Source: Ignavibacteria bacterium (GTDB lineage: Bacteria > Bacteroidota > Ignavibacteria > Kapaibacteriales > UBA961). Taken from it: 64,000 nt of DNA. A program made the translations under genes and the position numbers. The notes under the pieces were generated by a model. The model saw only the letters and a program-made list of their open reading frames with translations. It was not told the origin of the DNA and did not search any database. The stretch lies in assembly GCA_016720145.1 (NCBI GenBank), contig JADJXV010000015.1, positions 1 to 64,000 of the forward strand, read 5' to 3'. Position 1 is the stretch's first letter; the number at the start of each line of letters is the position of its first letter. Of this stretch, positions 37,335 through 46,855 are shown piece by piece.

Positions 37335-38102
37335 CTAAATTTTCTTCTTCAAGTCTTTATAGAATTTCGCTAAATCTCGTATCAGTATCCCATTCGTAAC
37401 GGATAATGCATCCTGCCAACTGAATACCATTGAGCTGTTGGTTTGTCTATTCACTGCTTTCCCACCATATACGATAACACTATCAAACATACTATACTTG
37501 CTTAGCTTTTGCCAATGCTCCATTCCTCTAAAATCTATCTCTAATTCAGTCGTGCTAAATGGCTGGAAATCGATTGCCCGAAGCTTACCGCCATGTTCAA
37601 TCAGACAATCAACTTCCTTCCCTCGAAGATCTCGCCAAAAATATAAGGATGATGCAGATTCTCCTCGATGATAGAATGACTTCACAATCTCATTCAAAAG
37701 ATAATTCTCCGCTATCATTTTGAATGCTTCATGTTGGTCAAGTTCATTTGCCTCTTTAATTTCTAATAGGTAGCACAAAAGTCCGGTATCATAGAAATAG
37801 AGCTTCGGTACTTTTACCACACGCTTGCCGAAACTTTCAGGGTGAGGTGGTAAACGGTACACCATATATCCCTTCTCTAATACTTCCAACCATGCCTTTG
37901 CAGTATTGGCTGCGATGCCACACGCTTTCGCAATCGCCGCAAGGTTGAGCAACTGCCCAACTCGCTTCGCACACTCCTTCATAAACAACAAAAATGTTGA
38001 TGTATCCTCAATACTTTTCAATTGAAGTACATCTTGCTCGATATAACTATGAATATATTGCGAAAACTGATGGTTCGATGTAGGAACTACACGAAATAAC
38101 AT
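37335..38102 (-). CDS. AAA ATPase DUF4143 protein, C-terminal part (gene split by IS3 copy 2)
   Basis: This 255-codon frame is the distal part of the ATPase gene at 39518-39991. It contains a winged-helix-like segment (LLNLAAIAKACGIAANTAKA), then the DUF4143 domain with YFYDTGLLCYLL, ENYLLNEIVKSFYHRG, LYFWRDLRGKEVDCLI and a REase-like strand AIDFQ. Removing the IS and one CCAC copy joins the two halves in frame as WLGGYHRMLFRVV. DUF4143 ATPases are common, mobile-associated proteins of uncertain role. As it stands neither half is likely to be functional. Confidence 0.8.
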   Translation of the reverse strand: MLFRVVPTSNHQFSQYIHSYIEQDVLQLKSIEDTSTFLLFMKECAKRVGQLLNLAAIAKACGIAANTAKAWLEVLEKGYMVYRLPPHPESFGKRVVKVPKLYFYDTGLLCYLLEIKEANELDQHEAFKMIAENYLLNEIVKSFYHRGESASSLYFWRDLRGKEVDCLIEHGGKLRAIDFQPFSTTELEIDFRGMEHWQKLSKYSMFDSVIVYGGKAVNRQTNSSMVFSWQDALSVTNGILIRDLAKFYKDLKKKI

Positions 38103-38129
38103 CCGGTGATAACCACTGTACCAAACCCC

Positions 38130-39146
38130 TTAAAACTGGACAGAAATTCTACTTTTGATATTTGTTGAAATTTGTCCATTATTGAGAGTTGTTTCGAATG
38201 TGTTTAGGTCTGTATTTTCTTCACTATAGTTGTAGTATGAGTTAGTAGATAGAATTGATGAATCTTTGGGTACGCAAAGATACTTTGCATCGACTCCTAG
38301 AGCAAATGCGAACTTGAAAGGGCTTGTATAACCAACACCTGAATGGATTCGTTCAGAACAATAAAAGCTCACAAACCGGTGCATTGTATCTTTGGCTTCT
38401 TTCAAATCTTTAAACTCATATGACCTACATATAGTACGCTCGATGATGCTATGATAGGATTCAATATGACCATTCTGCTCCGGTGTTGCCAGATGGCAGA
38501 ATTCGTGAATTACGTTCATTTCTTTGAGATAATCCCGTACAAGTTGAGCTTCAAATTGACTACCGTTATCTGTGCGAACCGTGATCGTTTCCGGAAGTTT
38601 CCAGCGCGTAAATATTTGTGCAAGTAGTTTTATAACATCATACTTTTGAATGCGATCCTGTAGTATCCAGCCGAGAACAATTCGCGTTTTGACATCGATA
38701 ACCGTCAGCATGAGAGCATTGCGATCCTCTCCGGCGATGTACATGTATTTGATATCGAATTCCCAAAATGAGAACGGTTTGTCTGCGATAGGAACGCAAT
38801 TATTAACCCATAGTTTATTCTTCGGAAGACGGCTCACCGGCTTGTAGAGAAGTCGATGTTTTTTCATTAATCGATACATTTTCTTAGGATTAATGATATA
38901 GCCATACTTCTGGCGTAGATGATGAGTCATCTTTAGGTAACCGTAATCGATAAATTCGATGCCAAGTTCCGCTTTGATTATTGCGACCACATCACTATCG
39001 CAAATGCTTTCACCGGAAGTCTTAAGCGTATGCGTTGTAATCCGTCTGCCTTTAGGAGCATTGCTACTCTGATAGTAATACACGCTACGTGGCAGAGAAA
39101 GTATAGAAAGTACAGTTGTAGCTTTATGCCCTTGATTAATATACAT
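38130..39146 (-). CDS. IS3-family transposase orfB (intact)
   Basis: A 338-residue DDE transposase/integrase. After an HTH_21-like N-terminal region (YGYLKMTHHLRQKYGYIINP, KKMYRLMKKHRL), the rve core shows Asp in FWEFDIKYMY, Asp in VRTDNGSQFE and Glu in EQNGHIESYHS, i.e. the DDE triad with the usual spacing. It ends just inside the left inverted repeat. orfA lies six bases upstream; no obvious slippery heptamer for a fusion product was seen at the junction. It could mobilise both copies. Confidence 0.9.
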   Translation of the reverse strand: MYINQGHKATTVLSILSLPRSVYYYQSSNAPKGRRITTHTLKTSGESICDSDVVAIIKAELGIEFIDYGYLKMTHHLRQKYGYIINPKKMYRLMKKHRLLYKPVSRLPKNKLWVNNCVPIADKPFSFWEFDIKYMYIAGEDRNALMLTVIDVKTRIVLGWILQDRIQKYDVIKLLAQIFTRWKLPETITVRTDNGSQFEAQLVRDYLKEMNVIHEFCHLATPEQNGHIESYHSIIERTICRSYEFKDLKEAKDTMHRFVSFYCSERIHSGVGYTSPFKFAFALGVDAKYLCVPKDSSILSTNSYYNYSEENTDLNTFETTLNNGQISTNIKSRISVQF

Positions 39147-39151
39147 TTGTG

Positions 39152-39466
39152 CTACCTCGCGTCGTTCTTGTGTCGTACAAGAGTTTTTTTTAAAAGCTCA
39201 TCTTTGATGCGGATCGTGAGCTCTTTCTCAGCCACGAGTTCTTTGAGCATACGTATCTCTGCTTCGAGTTTCTTGACGTCAGGACTCGTTCTGATATAAG
39301 CAGACTTCAGACCTGCTTCGCCCGACGTGAGATACTTCTGACGCCATTCATAAAGTGTATTGCCGAATATCTGATGTTTGCGAATGGTCGCTGTTACCCC
39401 AGATTCATCAGCTTCTTTGAGTATAGCGAGTTTCTGTTCAACTGTCCAACTGCGTTTCGTCTTCAT
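39152..39466 (-). CDS. IS3-family transposase orfA
   Basis: A 104-residue protein with an N-terminal helix-turn-helix (WTVEQKLAILKEADESGVTA) and a leucine-rich coiled coil (VKKLEAEIRMLKELV). It is the DNA-binding partner of the orfB transposase directly downstream. The ATG at 39466 has AGGAG nearby (AATAGGAGAATTTT upstream on the minus strand), a good ribosome-binding site. Confidence 0.9.
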   Translation of the reverse strand: MKTKRSWTVEQKLAILKEADESGVTATIRKHQIFGNTLYEWRQKYLTSGEAGLKSAYIRTSPDVKKLEAEIRMLKELVAEKELTIRIKDELLKKTLVRHKNDAR

Positions 39467-39517
39467 AAAATTCTCCTATTTTTGATTGCAAAATAAGTAG
39501 AATTTTTGTCCAGGCAT

Positions 39518-39991
39518 TTAAGGGGCTACGACACCACCTAACCAACAAGCCTTTGATAAACTCTGCTTTTCAGTCTTAAAATTCGGTAGTTCTTCGTTCG
39601 CTATTGGTAAAAGTGTATAGCTTTTGACACGATCTGCAAGGTTTTCCGGTAGTAGCGATTTGGTATCTAACTTCTGAGAAGATATCAGGATAAGACGATT
39701 GTTTGGGTTCGCATCTATGTGAGATGCAAGATGGTCAAACAGTTGGGGAACACGGTGTACATCATTTATTATCACATAGTCCCGACAGCCATTCAAAAAT
39801 GCAATTGGATCTCGTTGAGCCTTCAGCCGGAGCTCCGGATCTTCAAAAGTTAATACATATGCTCCTTTTTTTTCAAAAACATATCTTGCCACCGTTTTTT
39901 TGCCTGAATTTCGAGGACCTGTAAGAATTACAACAGGAAATCGTTGTAATGAGTGGTCAATTTGGGGTAAAAGCGTTCGTAGGACGTACAT
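39518..39991 (-). CDS. AAA ATPase DUF4143 protein, N-terminal part (gene split by IS3 copy 2)
   Basis: A 157-codon frame with the ATPase domain: Walker A GPRNSGKKTVARY near residue 25 (the Lys-Lys is slightly unusual), followed by VLTFEDPELR and Walker B-like YVIINDVHRVPQLFDHL. Sensor-like RLILISSQ follows. Normal coding ends at WLGG; the final VVAP residues come from the IS3 end. The rest of the gene is at 37335-38102. Both parts are remnants of one gene of about 410 residues. Confidence 0.8.
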   Translation of the reverse strand: MYVLRTLLPQIDHSLQRFPVVILTGPRNSGKKTVARYVFEKKGAYVLTFEDPELRLKAQRDPIAFLNGCRDYVIINDVHRVPQLFDHLASHIDANPNNRLILISSQKLDTKSLLPENLADRVKSYTLLPIANEELPNFKTEKQSLSKACWLGGVVAP

Positions 39992-40435
39992 ATAAGTGCA
40001 TAAAGTGTGATAATGTGCAATGCGATTTCATAATTGTACAGCAGCTTTTGGAATTATTGAATTTTACTGCTTTTTCGATGTATAAATCTGATTTGATGAG
40101 AATTTTAGGCGATTTAATTCCGTTCTATACCTACATTCAGGTGAAATAGAGTGAGGTAACATCTTGCTAAATAAGAACGGTATTGTTTATTTTGCGGAAT
40201 CTGCATTCAGATTGCATAATTGTGCAAAATGCTAGCTAATTATTCTATTGTCAACGAAAATTCGTCCTCAGAACAGCTCGAAAATTCACGGGCAGCTCCA
40301 ATTTTTGGGAATTCGCCTCACTTATTCGACTGAATTTGTGAATTTTTAAAAACCATTGTACAAATGTGCAATAGCATTGCACATTTGATCGGAAATTCAG
40401 CTTTTTAGTGGTCTCTACTAGTGGTCAATTGCACA
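39992..40435. other. Intergenic region with repeated TGTGCAAT/ATTGCACA words
   Basis: No gene is supported here. The word TGTGCAA occurs near 40014 and 40217 and in a perfect palindrome at 40362-40386, and TTGCACATCATGCAC lies near 40431. Such clustered sites may be operators for the small HTH protein encoded at 40436-40663 or another DNA-binding protein. Confidence 0.45.
40362..40386. promoter_or_regulatory. Perfect 11-bp palindrome AAATGTGCAAT-AGC-ATTGCACATTT
   Basis: The two 11-base arms (40362-40372 and 40376-40386) are fully complementary around AGC. No T run follows, so an operator or protein-binding site is more likely than a terminator, although it could also end the minus-strand HTH gene. 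Confidence 0.5.
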
Positions 40436-40663
40436 TCATGCACGTGGTGGGTGTAATCTCTTCCATTCTGACCGCAATTCTTGGTACAATCCCTTCGTTA
40501 TTATGCGCTCAAGCATCAAAATGTAGATGCCTTTCACCTCTGCATCGTAACTTACCCATCGTTGGACGGTACTCACCGACCTTTTGCCGATACTTTCAGC
40601 AAATTTGGCGTACGTTAACCCTGATTTTTGTAAAATGAACCCTAATTCACGTCCATTCATCAT
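40436..40663 (-). CDS. Small helix-turn-helix DNA-binding protein
   Basis: A 75-residue protein. Residues about 6-38 (LGFILQKSGLTYAKFAESIG, then KRSVSTVQRWVS) read as an XRE/phage-repressor-type helix-turn-helix, with the recognition helix around STVQRWV. The C-terminus is basic (ELRSEWKRLHPPRA). Size and context suggest a regulator or a repressor-like element protein. The TGTGCAAT-type palindromes downstream are possible binding sites, which is inference. The upstream 890 bases have no gene. Confidence 0.65.
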   Translation of the reverse strand: MMNGRELGFILQKSGLTYAKFAESIGKRSVSTVQRWVSYDAEVKGIYILMLERIITKGLYQELRSEWKRLHPPRA

Positions 40664-41553
40664 GTGATCACCTTCAAATTAGTAAAATTTCTGTGTTTCT
40701 GTCTGTAAAACTGTGTTTTTTGACCATATTTTTTGCCCGAAAGTGTCGAATCAGTTTCATTTGCACTGCTCGTGAATGTAGGATCAGTGTCATATCAGTG
40801 TTATTTGCATGTTGAAAAAATCCTGATTTTATGCGATATTTCAATTTCTGCTCAAACCAAGCCCTAAATAGTGCCTTTTTTCACAATTTTTTAGCCACTT
40901 TTATAATGATTTTCCTGCAATATAGGGCTTATTCGGCATACCATGAAATAATTTCCGGCTTTTCTGGGGTCTGGAACGGATAAAACACTGTTTGAGTGTT
41001 ATAGAGATGAGGGATTTTAAAGAATTTTAAACACTACACTAAGCTATTCGCCAATAATTCCGCTTGCTTCAGAACCGTTTCTACTGCCTTGGCTTACTTT
41101 TTCGGTAGATAATCATACTTCTTAAGGGTGCATTTGACTATAACCAAGAGTTTTAACAGTACATTCGCGGATTGTCAAATCAATCGTGGCGTTCTTGAGA
41201 ATTTTATCTGATAACTCTTGGATAATAAATGCTAATTGTGGATATTCCGGAGAAATTATACCACCTCTTCCGGAGAAACTATTCTACTTCAATTGTCCAC
41301 AATACTGATCATAGAAAAATAGCAAAGTACTTCATTGTAATTATCTATTTTTGTGGTGAGATGGAGTATTTAGAATTAGGAAATATGGAAGTATGTTTGT
41401 ATTTAATGCGATATCCATAGGGTTATATAAGACAATACATAACAAACATCTAATTAGATTACTAAAATAATAAGATGCAAAATTTAAGTTTAGACTTTCC
41501 AACTTATTTATCTAAATTTTTAATATTTTACATGAAATGGTCAATTAGAATTA
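40664..41553. other. Long non-coding region upstream of the reverse transcriptase gene
   Basis: About 890 bases without a credible gene; a 63-codon frame at 41229 falls in low-complexity sequence and is rejected. Near 41244-41290 two units ATTCCGGAGAAATTATACCA and TTCCGGAGAAACTATTCTAC resemble degenerate members of the 23-bp repeat family. The last ~100 bases should hold the promoter of the RT gene. A non-coding RNA partner cannot be excluded. Confidence 0.45.
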
Positions 41554-44500
41554 ATGAAAAATGAAATAACCGAATTTGATGTCGAACTGGCTTACAGAAA
41601 GCTAAAGTCATATATCTATTATGACAATTACGACCTTTTCTCAAAAGCAAAGATTGCTGATTTTGAAACAGACAACCTCAATACGGAGTATTCAGAAGAT
41701 ATTTTTGACTTAGCAACCAATATTAGTAATAAAATAAGAAAAATATTCGATACAATTATAGAACCTATAGCAAGTGAAAACAGCTTCTTCAAAAATAAAA
41801 TAGATAAGATTTCAGTTAACATTCTACCAAAATCACTTGACCCCATAACTGAAGAGCCAGGCAATATTTACACTAATAAATATCCTATTGAAAACTATGA
41901 AGTATCACGATTAACTTTTTTCTTAGACGCAGACATAGAACTCCTTATAATTTCAGTGCTATGGCTTTTGAAAATTGGTTGCAAATTAGAACACAATCTT
42001 TATGATAAGGCATATGCCAACAGGCTAACTTTAGGAAACAATAAAAAAGTAACAGAAGGACTACGTTTGTTTAAACCATATTTCAACCAGTATCAAAAGT
42101 GGAGGAATGAAGCAATCGATAAAGTTGAGGAATTAATTGAAAAAAAAGAGGATGCTGCAATTATCAATCTCGACATCCAAAATTTTTTTTATAACGCAAC
42201 AATTTCCGAAAAAAAGTTAAACGAAGCTGTAGGTAAACTTGAAGGTCCATTGCTAGAGCTTCACAAAATATTTATTCAGATTAACAGAGAGTATACAAAA
42301 AGAATAAGTAGATACCAATATATTGACAATGACTATAACAAAATCCTGGAAAATAAAGAGTTTGTTCTGCCTATTGGCTTACCAACATCATACGTGCTTG
42401 CAAATTGGTATATGGACAATTTTGACAAGAGAATACTTCAAGAAGTCAAACCAATATATTACAGTCGCTATGTTGACGACATTTTAATAGTTTTAAATAA
42501 TCCTGACTTTGAAAAAAAGAATCAAGCGGAAGAATGCGATGCTATTGATAAAACAAAAAGACCAAAACTAAAAGTAAGCAAGACAGATGAATTTATTTTA
42601 AAAGAACTAAGCCCAATAATTGAAGTAGAATTAATACAAAATCAAGAAAAAGACGGACAAGAATATTTTTTCAAAATAGTATGTGAGGGATATGAACATC
42701 TAAAAATTCAAACCGAGAAAACATTTCTTTACTTGATTGATGCAAACGAAAGTACACACTTCATTGATAGATTAAAAAAAAGACTAAAAGAAAACTCAAG
42801 TGAATTTCGTGACTTGCCTAATGAAAGTGAAGAATTTCCAGATTACAACGAAGAGACTTTTGAAGCTGTGCTAAGTGGGAAAGGGAAAAAATCAGATAAG
42901 ATATTAGGACTAAGAAACTCAAAGTTTGTTTTGACTGTCTACTTGGCAAACAAAATTTTTGCAGCACTCAAGCACCAAGTAACATTCAACGAACAAGAAT
43001 CAAAAAGAATTGTTTCATTTTTCAAAGGAGCTAATTGCATTGACTACTTTCAATTATGGGAACGAATCATAGTTTATTTGTTAGTACATAATGATAAGAG
43101 AGGTTTTTTTCAATTTTACACTAACACAATTAAGGACATCATAAAGTTGAAATTTACTGAAAACATCATTGATTCTAGCTACAGTGAAGCAATGATAAAA
43201 GGTTGTTTATTGCACTATTTGAAAACTGCAACAGAATTAGCATTTGCATTAAAGCCTGAATTTGGTGACAATAAACTAATTGACGACATAAAAATTTTTT
43301 GGAACCAAAGTAAATTTAAAGATTTTGAAAATTATTTTGACATCAATCAGGATTTTAAATTTATAAAGTTTCGACGCTCGAATCTTGTAAGAGATAAATA
43401 CATTTCTCATCCACTCATCAATTACACAAACCTTGCATACAACACTACAATTTCGCTAATTGACATTAACCTACCGATTAAGATTGATAACAAGTATAAT
43501 AATCAGTATCTGTTTAGTGAAGACACTAACAATCTTTCTTTAAACAAAAATATGCAACGGTTTAGTCCAAGACTTATAAAGCTTTACGAAGCAACATACT
43601 ACTATCAATATCAACATACAATTGATACTACCAAAGAAGTTGAAAGTGATTCGATTTTTGTTTATCGGAGCAATTCAGAACTTGATCATTTGCACGAGGC
43701 ATTCGATGTGTTTTATGTCCTTAATTACGACAACCTCTATAAGGATTTACAAGATTCAACAAAAAGAGAAAAGAAATATATTGAAATTAAAAAAGCTTTT
43801 TTCGAAACTAGGAAAAGTAAAGTTAGTTCGTTTGATGGTTTTTCAAACAAAAGAATTATCATCAATGAAGTGAAGATAAGGAAAGGACACAGTAGTTTTA
43901 CAAAATGTAAACTGTCTATTGCAAACACTAAATGCAATAACTACTACTTTGAGCAAAGTATTGAGGGCAAGCCAATCATAAATTCAGAAAGATATAAAAC
44001 ATTCTCAACAATCTTAAATCTTTCCAAAAGTGAAAAAGCAAATCTGCTAGGAATGCCTGAATGTTCCGTTCCCTATGATTTAGTTCCTACTTTTGCGAAA
44101 TTCGGAGCAAGAAATAATTTAGCATCCGTCATAGGACTTGAACATTGGAGAGTTGAAAATGTATCTTTCAATTTCATCGTTACTATAATTCCAATCAAGA
44201 TTGATAACACGCCAGATGCAATAGTTTTATATAGGTTAAAAAATCATTACTCGCATGAGGAAGCAAGGCATGTACTTACGTCAGGTTCGGACTTGAAAGT
44301 TCCAGTTCCGGAAGTTTATCGTTACGATCTTATAAACTGGAATAATTTATACTTCACGAATTTTTATTGCTACGAATTAGGAAATATACTTCATCGTAGT
44401 TTGTTTGTTTCCTTAATAGATTTAGTGATAGCATCCGAATGGAATCCCGACACAAACTATTTTTCAGGAATAGTAGAAACAGCATCAAGAGAAATTCACT

Positions 44501-44772
44501 GTTACTTTATGCAAGTGAACACTTCTGAATTTGGCGACTCACGAATTACATTACCATCGAAGAGCGAAAGTAAGAACCAAATTCAGATAAAAGGTGGCGA
44601 AAATGATACGATATTGATTAGTGAAATTGACATTGCAAAACTTAGAAGATTTCAATACAAGAAATATGACAAACAAAAGGAAGACAAATCATTTAAGCCA
44701 ACACCACCAGACTTCAACCGAAAGAATGTAAAAAAGAGAATGGACAATGAGTTTATATTCGAAATAGAATAA
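41554..44772 (+). CDS. DRT type 1-like antiphage reverse transcriptase-nitrilase fusion
   Basis: A 1072-residue protein. The N-terminal third is a reverse transcriptase: Asp207 in IINLDIQNFF, the GLPTSYVLANWY motif, and the active-site Tyr306-Val-Asp-Asp309 in YSRYVDDILIVL. The C-terminal quarter resembles a carbon-nitrogen hydrolase (nitrilase) with a plausible Glu836 (LLGMPECSVP), Lys896 (YRLKNHYSHEE) and Cys939 (TNFYCYELGN) triad, followed by LVIASEWNP. An RT joined to a nitrilase-like domain defines UG1/DRT1 defence reverse transcriptases, for which both domains are needed for phage protection. It stands alone, upstream of a DUF262-HNH gene on the same strand. No RNA template gene could be identified by eye. 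Confidence 0.85.
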   Translation: MKNEITEFDVELAYRKLKSYIYYDNYDLFSKAKIADFETDNLNTEYSEDIFDLATNISNKIRKIFDTIIEPIASENSFFKNKIDKISVNILPKSLDPITEEPGNIYTNKYPIENYEVSRLTFFLDADIELLIISVLWLLKIGCKLEHNLYDKAYANRLTLGNNKKVTEGLRLFKPYFNQYQKWRNEAIDKVEELIEKKEDAAIINLDIQNFFYNATISEKKLNEAVGKLEGPLLELHKIFIQINREYTKRISRYQYIDNDYNKILENKEFVLPIGLPTSYVLANWYMDNFDKRILQEVKPIYYSRYVDDILIVLNNPDFEKKNQAEECDAIDKTKRPKLKVSKTDEFILKELSPIIEVELIQNQEKDGQEYFFKIVCEGYEHLKIQTEKTFLYLIDANESTHFIDRLKKRLKENSSEFRDLPNESEEFPDYNEETFEAVLSGKGKKSDKILGLRNSKFVLTVYLANKIFAALKHQVTFNEQESKRIVSFFKGANCIDYFQLWERIIVYLLVHNDKRGFFQFYTNTIKDIIKLKFTENIIDSSYSEAMIKGCLLHYLKTATELAFALKPEFGDNKLIDDIKIFWNQSKFKDFENYFDINQDFKFIKFRRSNLVRDKYISHPLINYTNLAYNTTISLIDINLPIKIDNKYNNQYLFSEDTNNLSLNKNMQRFSPRLIKLYEATYYYQYQHTIDTTKEVESDSIFVYRSNSELDHLHEAFDVFYVLNYDNLYKDLQDSTKREKKYIEIKKAFFETRKSKVSSFDGFSNKRIIINEVKIRKGHSSFTKCKLSIANTKCNNYYFEQSIEGKPIINSERYKTFSTILNLSKSEKANLLGMPECSVPYDLVPTFAKFGARNNLASVIGLEHWRVENVSFNFIVTIIPIKIDNTPDAIVLYRLKNHYSHEEARHVLTSGSDLKVPVPEVYRYDLINWNNLYFTNFYCYELGNILHRSLFVSLIDLVIASEWNPDTNYFSGIVETASREIHCYFMQVNTSEFGDSRITLPSKSESKNQIQIKGGENDTILISEIDIAKLRRFQYKKYDKQKEDKSFKPTPPDFNRKNVKKRMDNEFIFEIE

Positions 44773-45239
44773 AGAATTATTAAAAATGACAAAGCATTAC
44801 CAAGCACAATTAAATTTATTTTCAGCGTACAAAGAGATCGTAGAAAAAATAAGAAATTGGATTCGGTTTTTTCTAAAAGAGACCATCTATTTCGGTAAAA
44901 AGTAGTTATTATGTGCTATGGTTAGCTGGGTATTTATGTGAAATGATGCCCAAAAAGCGGCAGAAGATACAACTCGAATTAAATTAAGACGAACTTCTAT
45001 GTAATTCTCAATTCTTGCTCTGAGTTGGAATAGCCTGAGTATGAAGATTGGAAGTGGTTAGATTTTTCCTACAATATATTCACTTCTTCACACAAAGTAA
45101 ACAAAAGAATTCCGTTCGAGGTCTATCTTGGAGAGGTATTTTGCAGAGATAAATTAATAACGCATTTCACTTAATGTTTACTCTATTATTATCTGAAATT
45201 GAGAAGATCATTTAACTATACACTTTAATAATAATAAAT
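44773..45239. other. Intergenic region, nothing certain
   Basis: About 467 bases without a gene. GACCATCTATTTCGGTAAAA near 44880 looks like one degenerate unit of the 22-23 bp repeat family. The promoter for the DUF262-HNH gene should lie here. Confidence 0.4.
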
Positions 45240-46787
45240 ATGGCGAAGGTTAATTTAGATGCACTCATTCCGAGAGAAGATTTTGAAATATCTGGAGTTC
45301 AAAATTCAACTAATTTATTTAGTTCTATATCGATAACCAATTTCACGGGAGGTTTTTTCTATCCCTTTCTTAGAAAACCAGATTTTCAACGAGAAACTAA
45401 TGAGTGGGAAAGTAAAAAGATTCTCGAATTTATTGAAAGTTATATAAATGGAGAATTAATTCCTGCTATTATATTATGGCGTAGCCAGACTGGGTTGTAT
45501 TTTGTTATTGATGGAGCTCATAGATTAAGTGCATTGATTTCATGGATAAATGATGATTACGGCGACGGTGAGACATCTAGAAAGTTTTACAATTCCATTA
45601 TAAACGAAGAGCAATTAGATGTTGCTAATAAAACAAGGGACTTGGTTAATAAAAAAATCGGTATGTACAAAGATATTATTTCTGCACCAAGTATATTTTA
45701 CTTAAAATCTGCTTATATAGAAAGAGCAAAAAATCTTGGTGCTTATTCAATTCAAGTTCAATGGGTAGATGGAGATGCTAAAAAGGCGGAAAATTCATTT
45801 TTTAAGATTAACCAACAAGCTTCTAAAATTGATCCAACTGAACTAAGAATACTTCAATCTAGAAAAAAGCCTAATTGTATTGCAGCAAGAGGTATTATTA
45901 GAGGCGGGCTAGGACACAAATACTGGGCTGACTTTTCTGCTGAGAATCAAGCTGAGATACAAAAACTATCCAAAGAAATACACGACATAATGTATAGCCC
46001 GGTTTTAAAAACACCAGTGAAAACCCTAGATATACCTATAGGTGGTAAACTGTTCTCAGCTCAGAGCCTACCTTTGATTCTAGAGTTTGTCAATATGACT
46101 AACAAAATTGAAGATGATTTTTCAAAATCTTTGGATGATGATAAAGTTGGAGATGTTACCATAAATTATCTAAGGCAAGCTAGAAAAATTGCTTGGCGTA
46201 TAAATAGCGTACATCCTTCTTCACTTGGGCTACATCCAATAGTTTATTTCTACTCAATTGAAGGGAAGCATAAACCGGCTTCTTTTTACTATACAGTAGC
46301 ACTACTCCTAGAGTTAGAGCGTAATAATTCGTATAATTTATTTATTAAAGTAAGGGAAGACTTCGAAAAATTTCTGCTTGAATATGATTATATACTAGCG
46401 CAAATAACAAGAAACTATCGAAGTGCAACTAGGAGTATTGTACATGTAGTAGAGTTATTCTCATTATTAGTTGCTGAATTAAATGCAGATACGCCACTTA
46501 AAGAGTCCATACAAAAAATAATAAAATTAGATAAATACAAGTTTGTCAAAATTGAGGACACTGAAGATGAAAAATATGAATTCAGAGATTTTACTACTGA
46601 AACGAAATCAGAAGTATTTATTAGAGAAGCAATTAAACATGGTTTGAGATGCAAAATCTGTAACGGTTATCTTCATAAGAATGCAATTTCAATTGACCAT
46701 ATTCAAAGAAAATCAGATGGAGGTCTAGGTATTCCTGATAACGGACAATTGACTCATCCATATTGTAATACAACATATAAAAATTAG
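45240..46787 (+). CDS. DUF262 (ParB/Srx-like) plus HNH endonuclease, GmrSD/SspE-like defence protein
   Basis: A 515-residue protein. The N-terminal DUF262-type domain shows PDFQRETNEWESKKILEFIE and the nucleotide-site motif VIDGAHRLSALISW (DGxxR type). A helical middle follows. The C-terminus is an HNH nuclease: CKICNGYLH, then SIDHIQRKSDGG and LTHPYCNTTYKN, i.e. a Cys-x-x-Cys pair, the catalytic His-Ile and a terminal H-x-x-C. DUF262-nuclease proteins (GmrSD, SspE and relatives) cut foreign, often modified, DNA. The role here is inferred from domains and from the neighbouring DRT1 and type IIG genes. It converges on the type IIG gene. Confidence 0.8.
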   Translation: MAKVNLDALIPREDFEISGVQNSTNLFSSISITNFTGGFFYPFLRKPDFQRETNEWESKKILEFIESYINGELIPAIILWRSQTGLYFVIDGAHRLSALISWINDDYGDGETSRKFYNSIINEEQLDVANKTRDLVNKKIGMYKDIISAPSIFYLKSAYIERAKNLGAYSIQVQWVDGDAKKAENSFFKINQQASKIDPTELRILQSRKKPNCIAARGIIRGGLGHKYWADFSAENQAEIQKLSKEIHDIMYSPVLKTPVKTLDIPIGGKLFSAQSLPLILEFVNMTNKIEDDFSKSLDDDKVGDVTINYLRQARKIAWRINSVHPSSLGLHPIVYFYSIEGKHKPASFYYTVALLLELERNNSYNLFIKVREDFEKFLLEYDYILAQITRNYRSATRSIVHVVELFSLLVAELNADTPLKESIQKIIKLDKYKFVKIEDTEDEKYEFRDFTTETKSEVFIREAIKHGLRCKICNGYLHKNAISIDHIQRKSDGGLGIPDNGQLTHPYCNTTYKN

Positions 46788-46855
46788 CAATTGTTTTGTA
46801 AACAGGCAGGAAGTTAAGTATTAGATATCACGTACCTATAATACTTCCAGACCTC

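Larger units (their letters stand above)
38117..39533 (-). mobile_element. IS3-family insertion sequence, copy 2 (intact)
   Basis: A 1417-bp element with the same ends as copy 1 (TGTACCAAACCCC at 38117, CGACA ending at 39533) and a CCAC target duplication (38113-38116 and 39534-39537). It carries intact orfA and orfB. It lies inside the AAA/DUF4143 gene. Confidence 0.9.

Noticed and set aside
41229..41420. 63-codon frame upstream of the reverse transcriptase
   Set aside because: It overlaps degenerate repeat units, has no recognisable motif and no ribosome-binding site.
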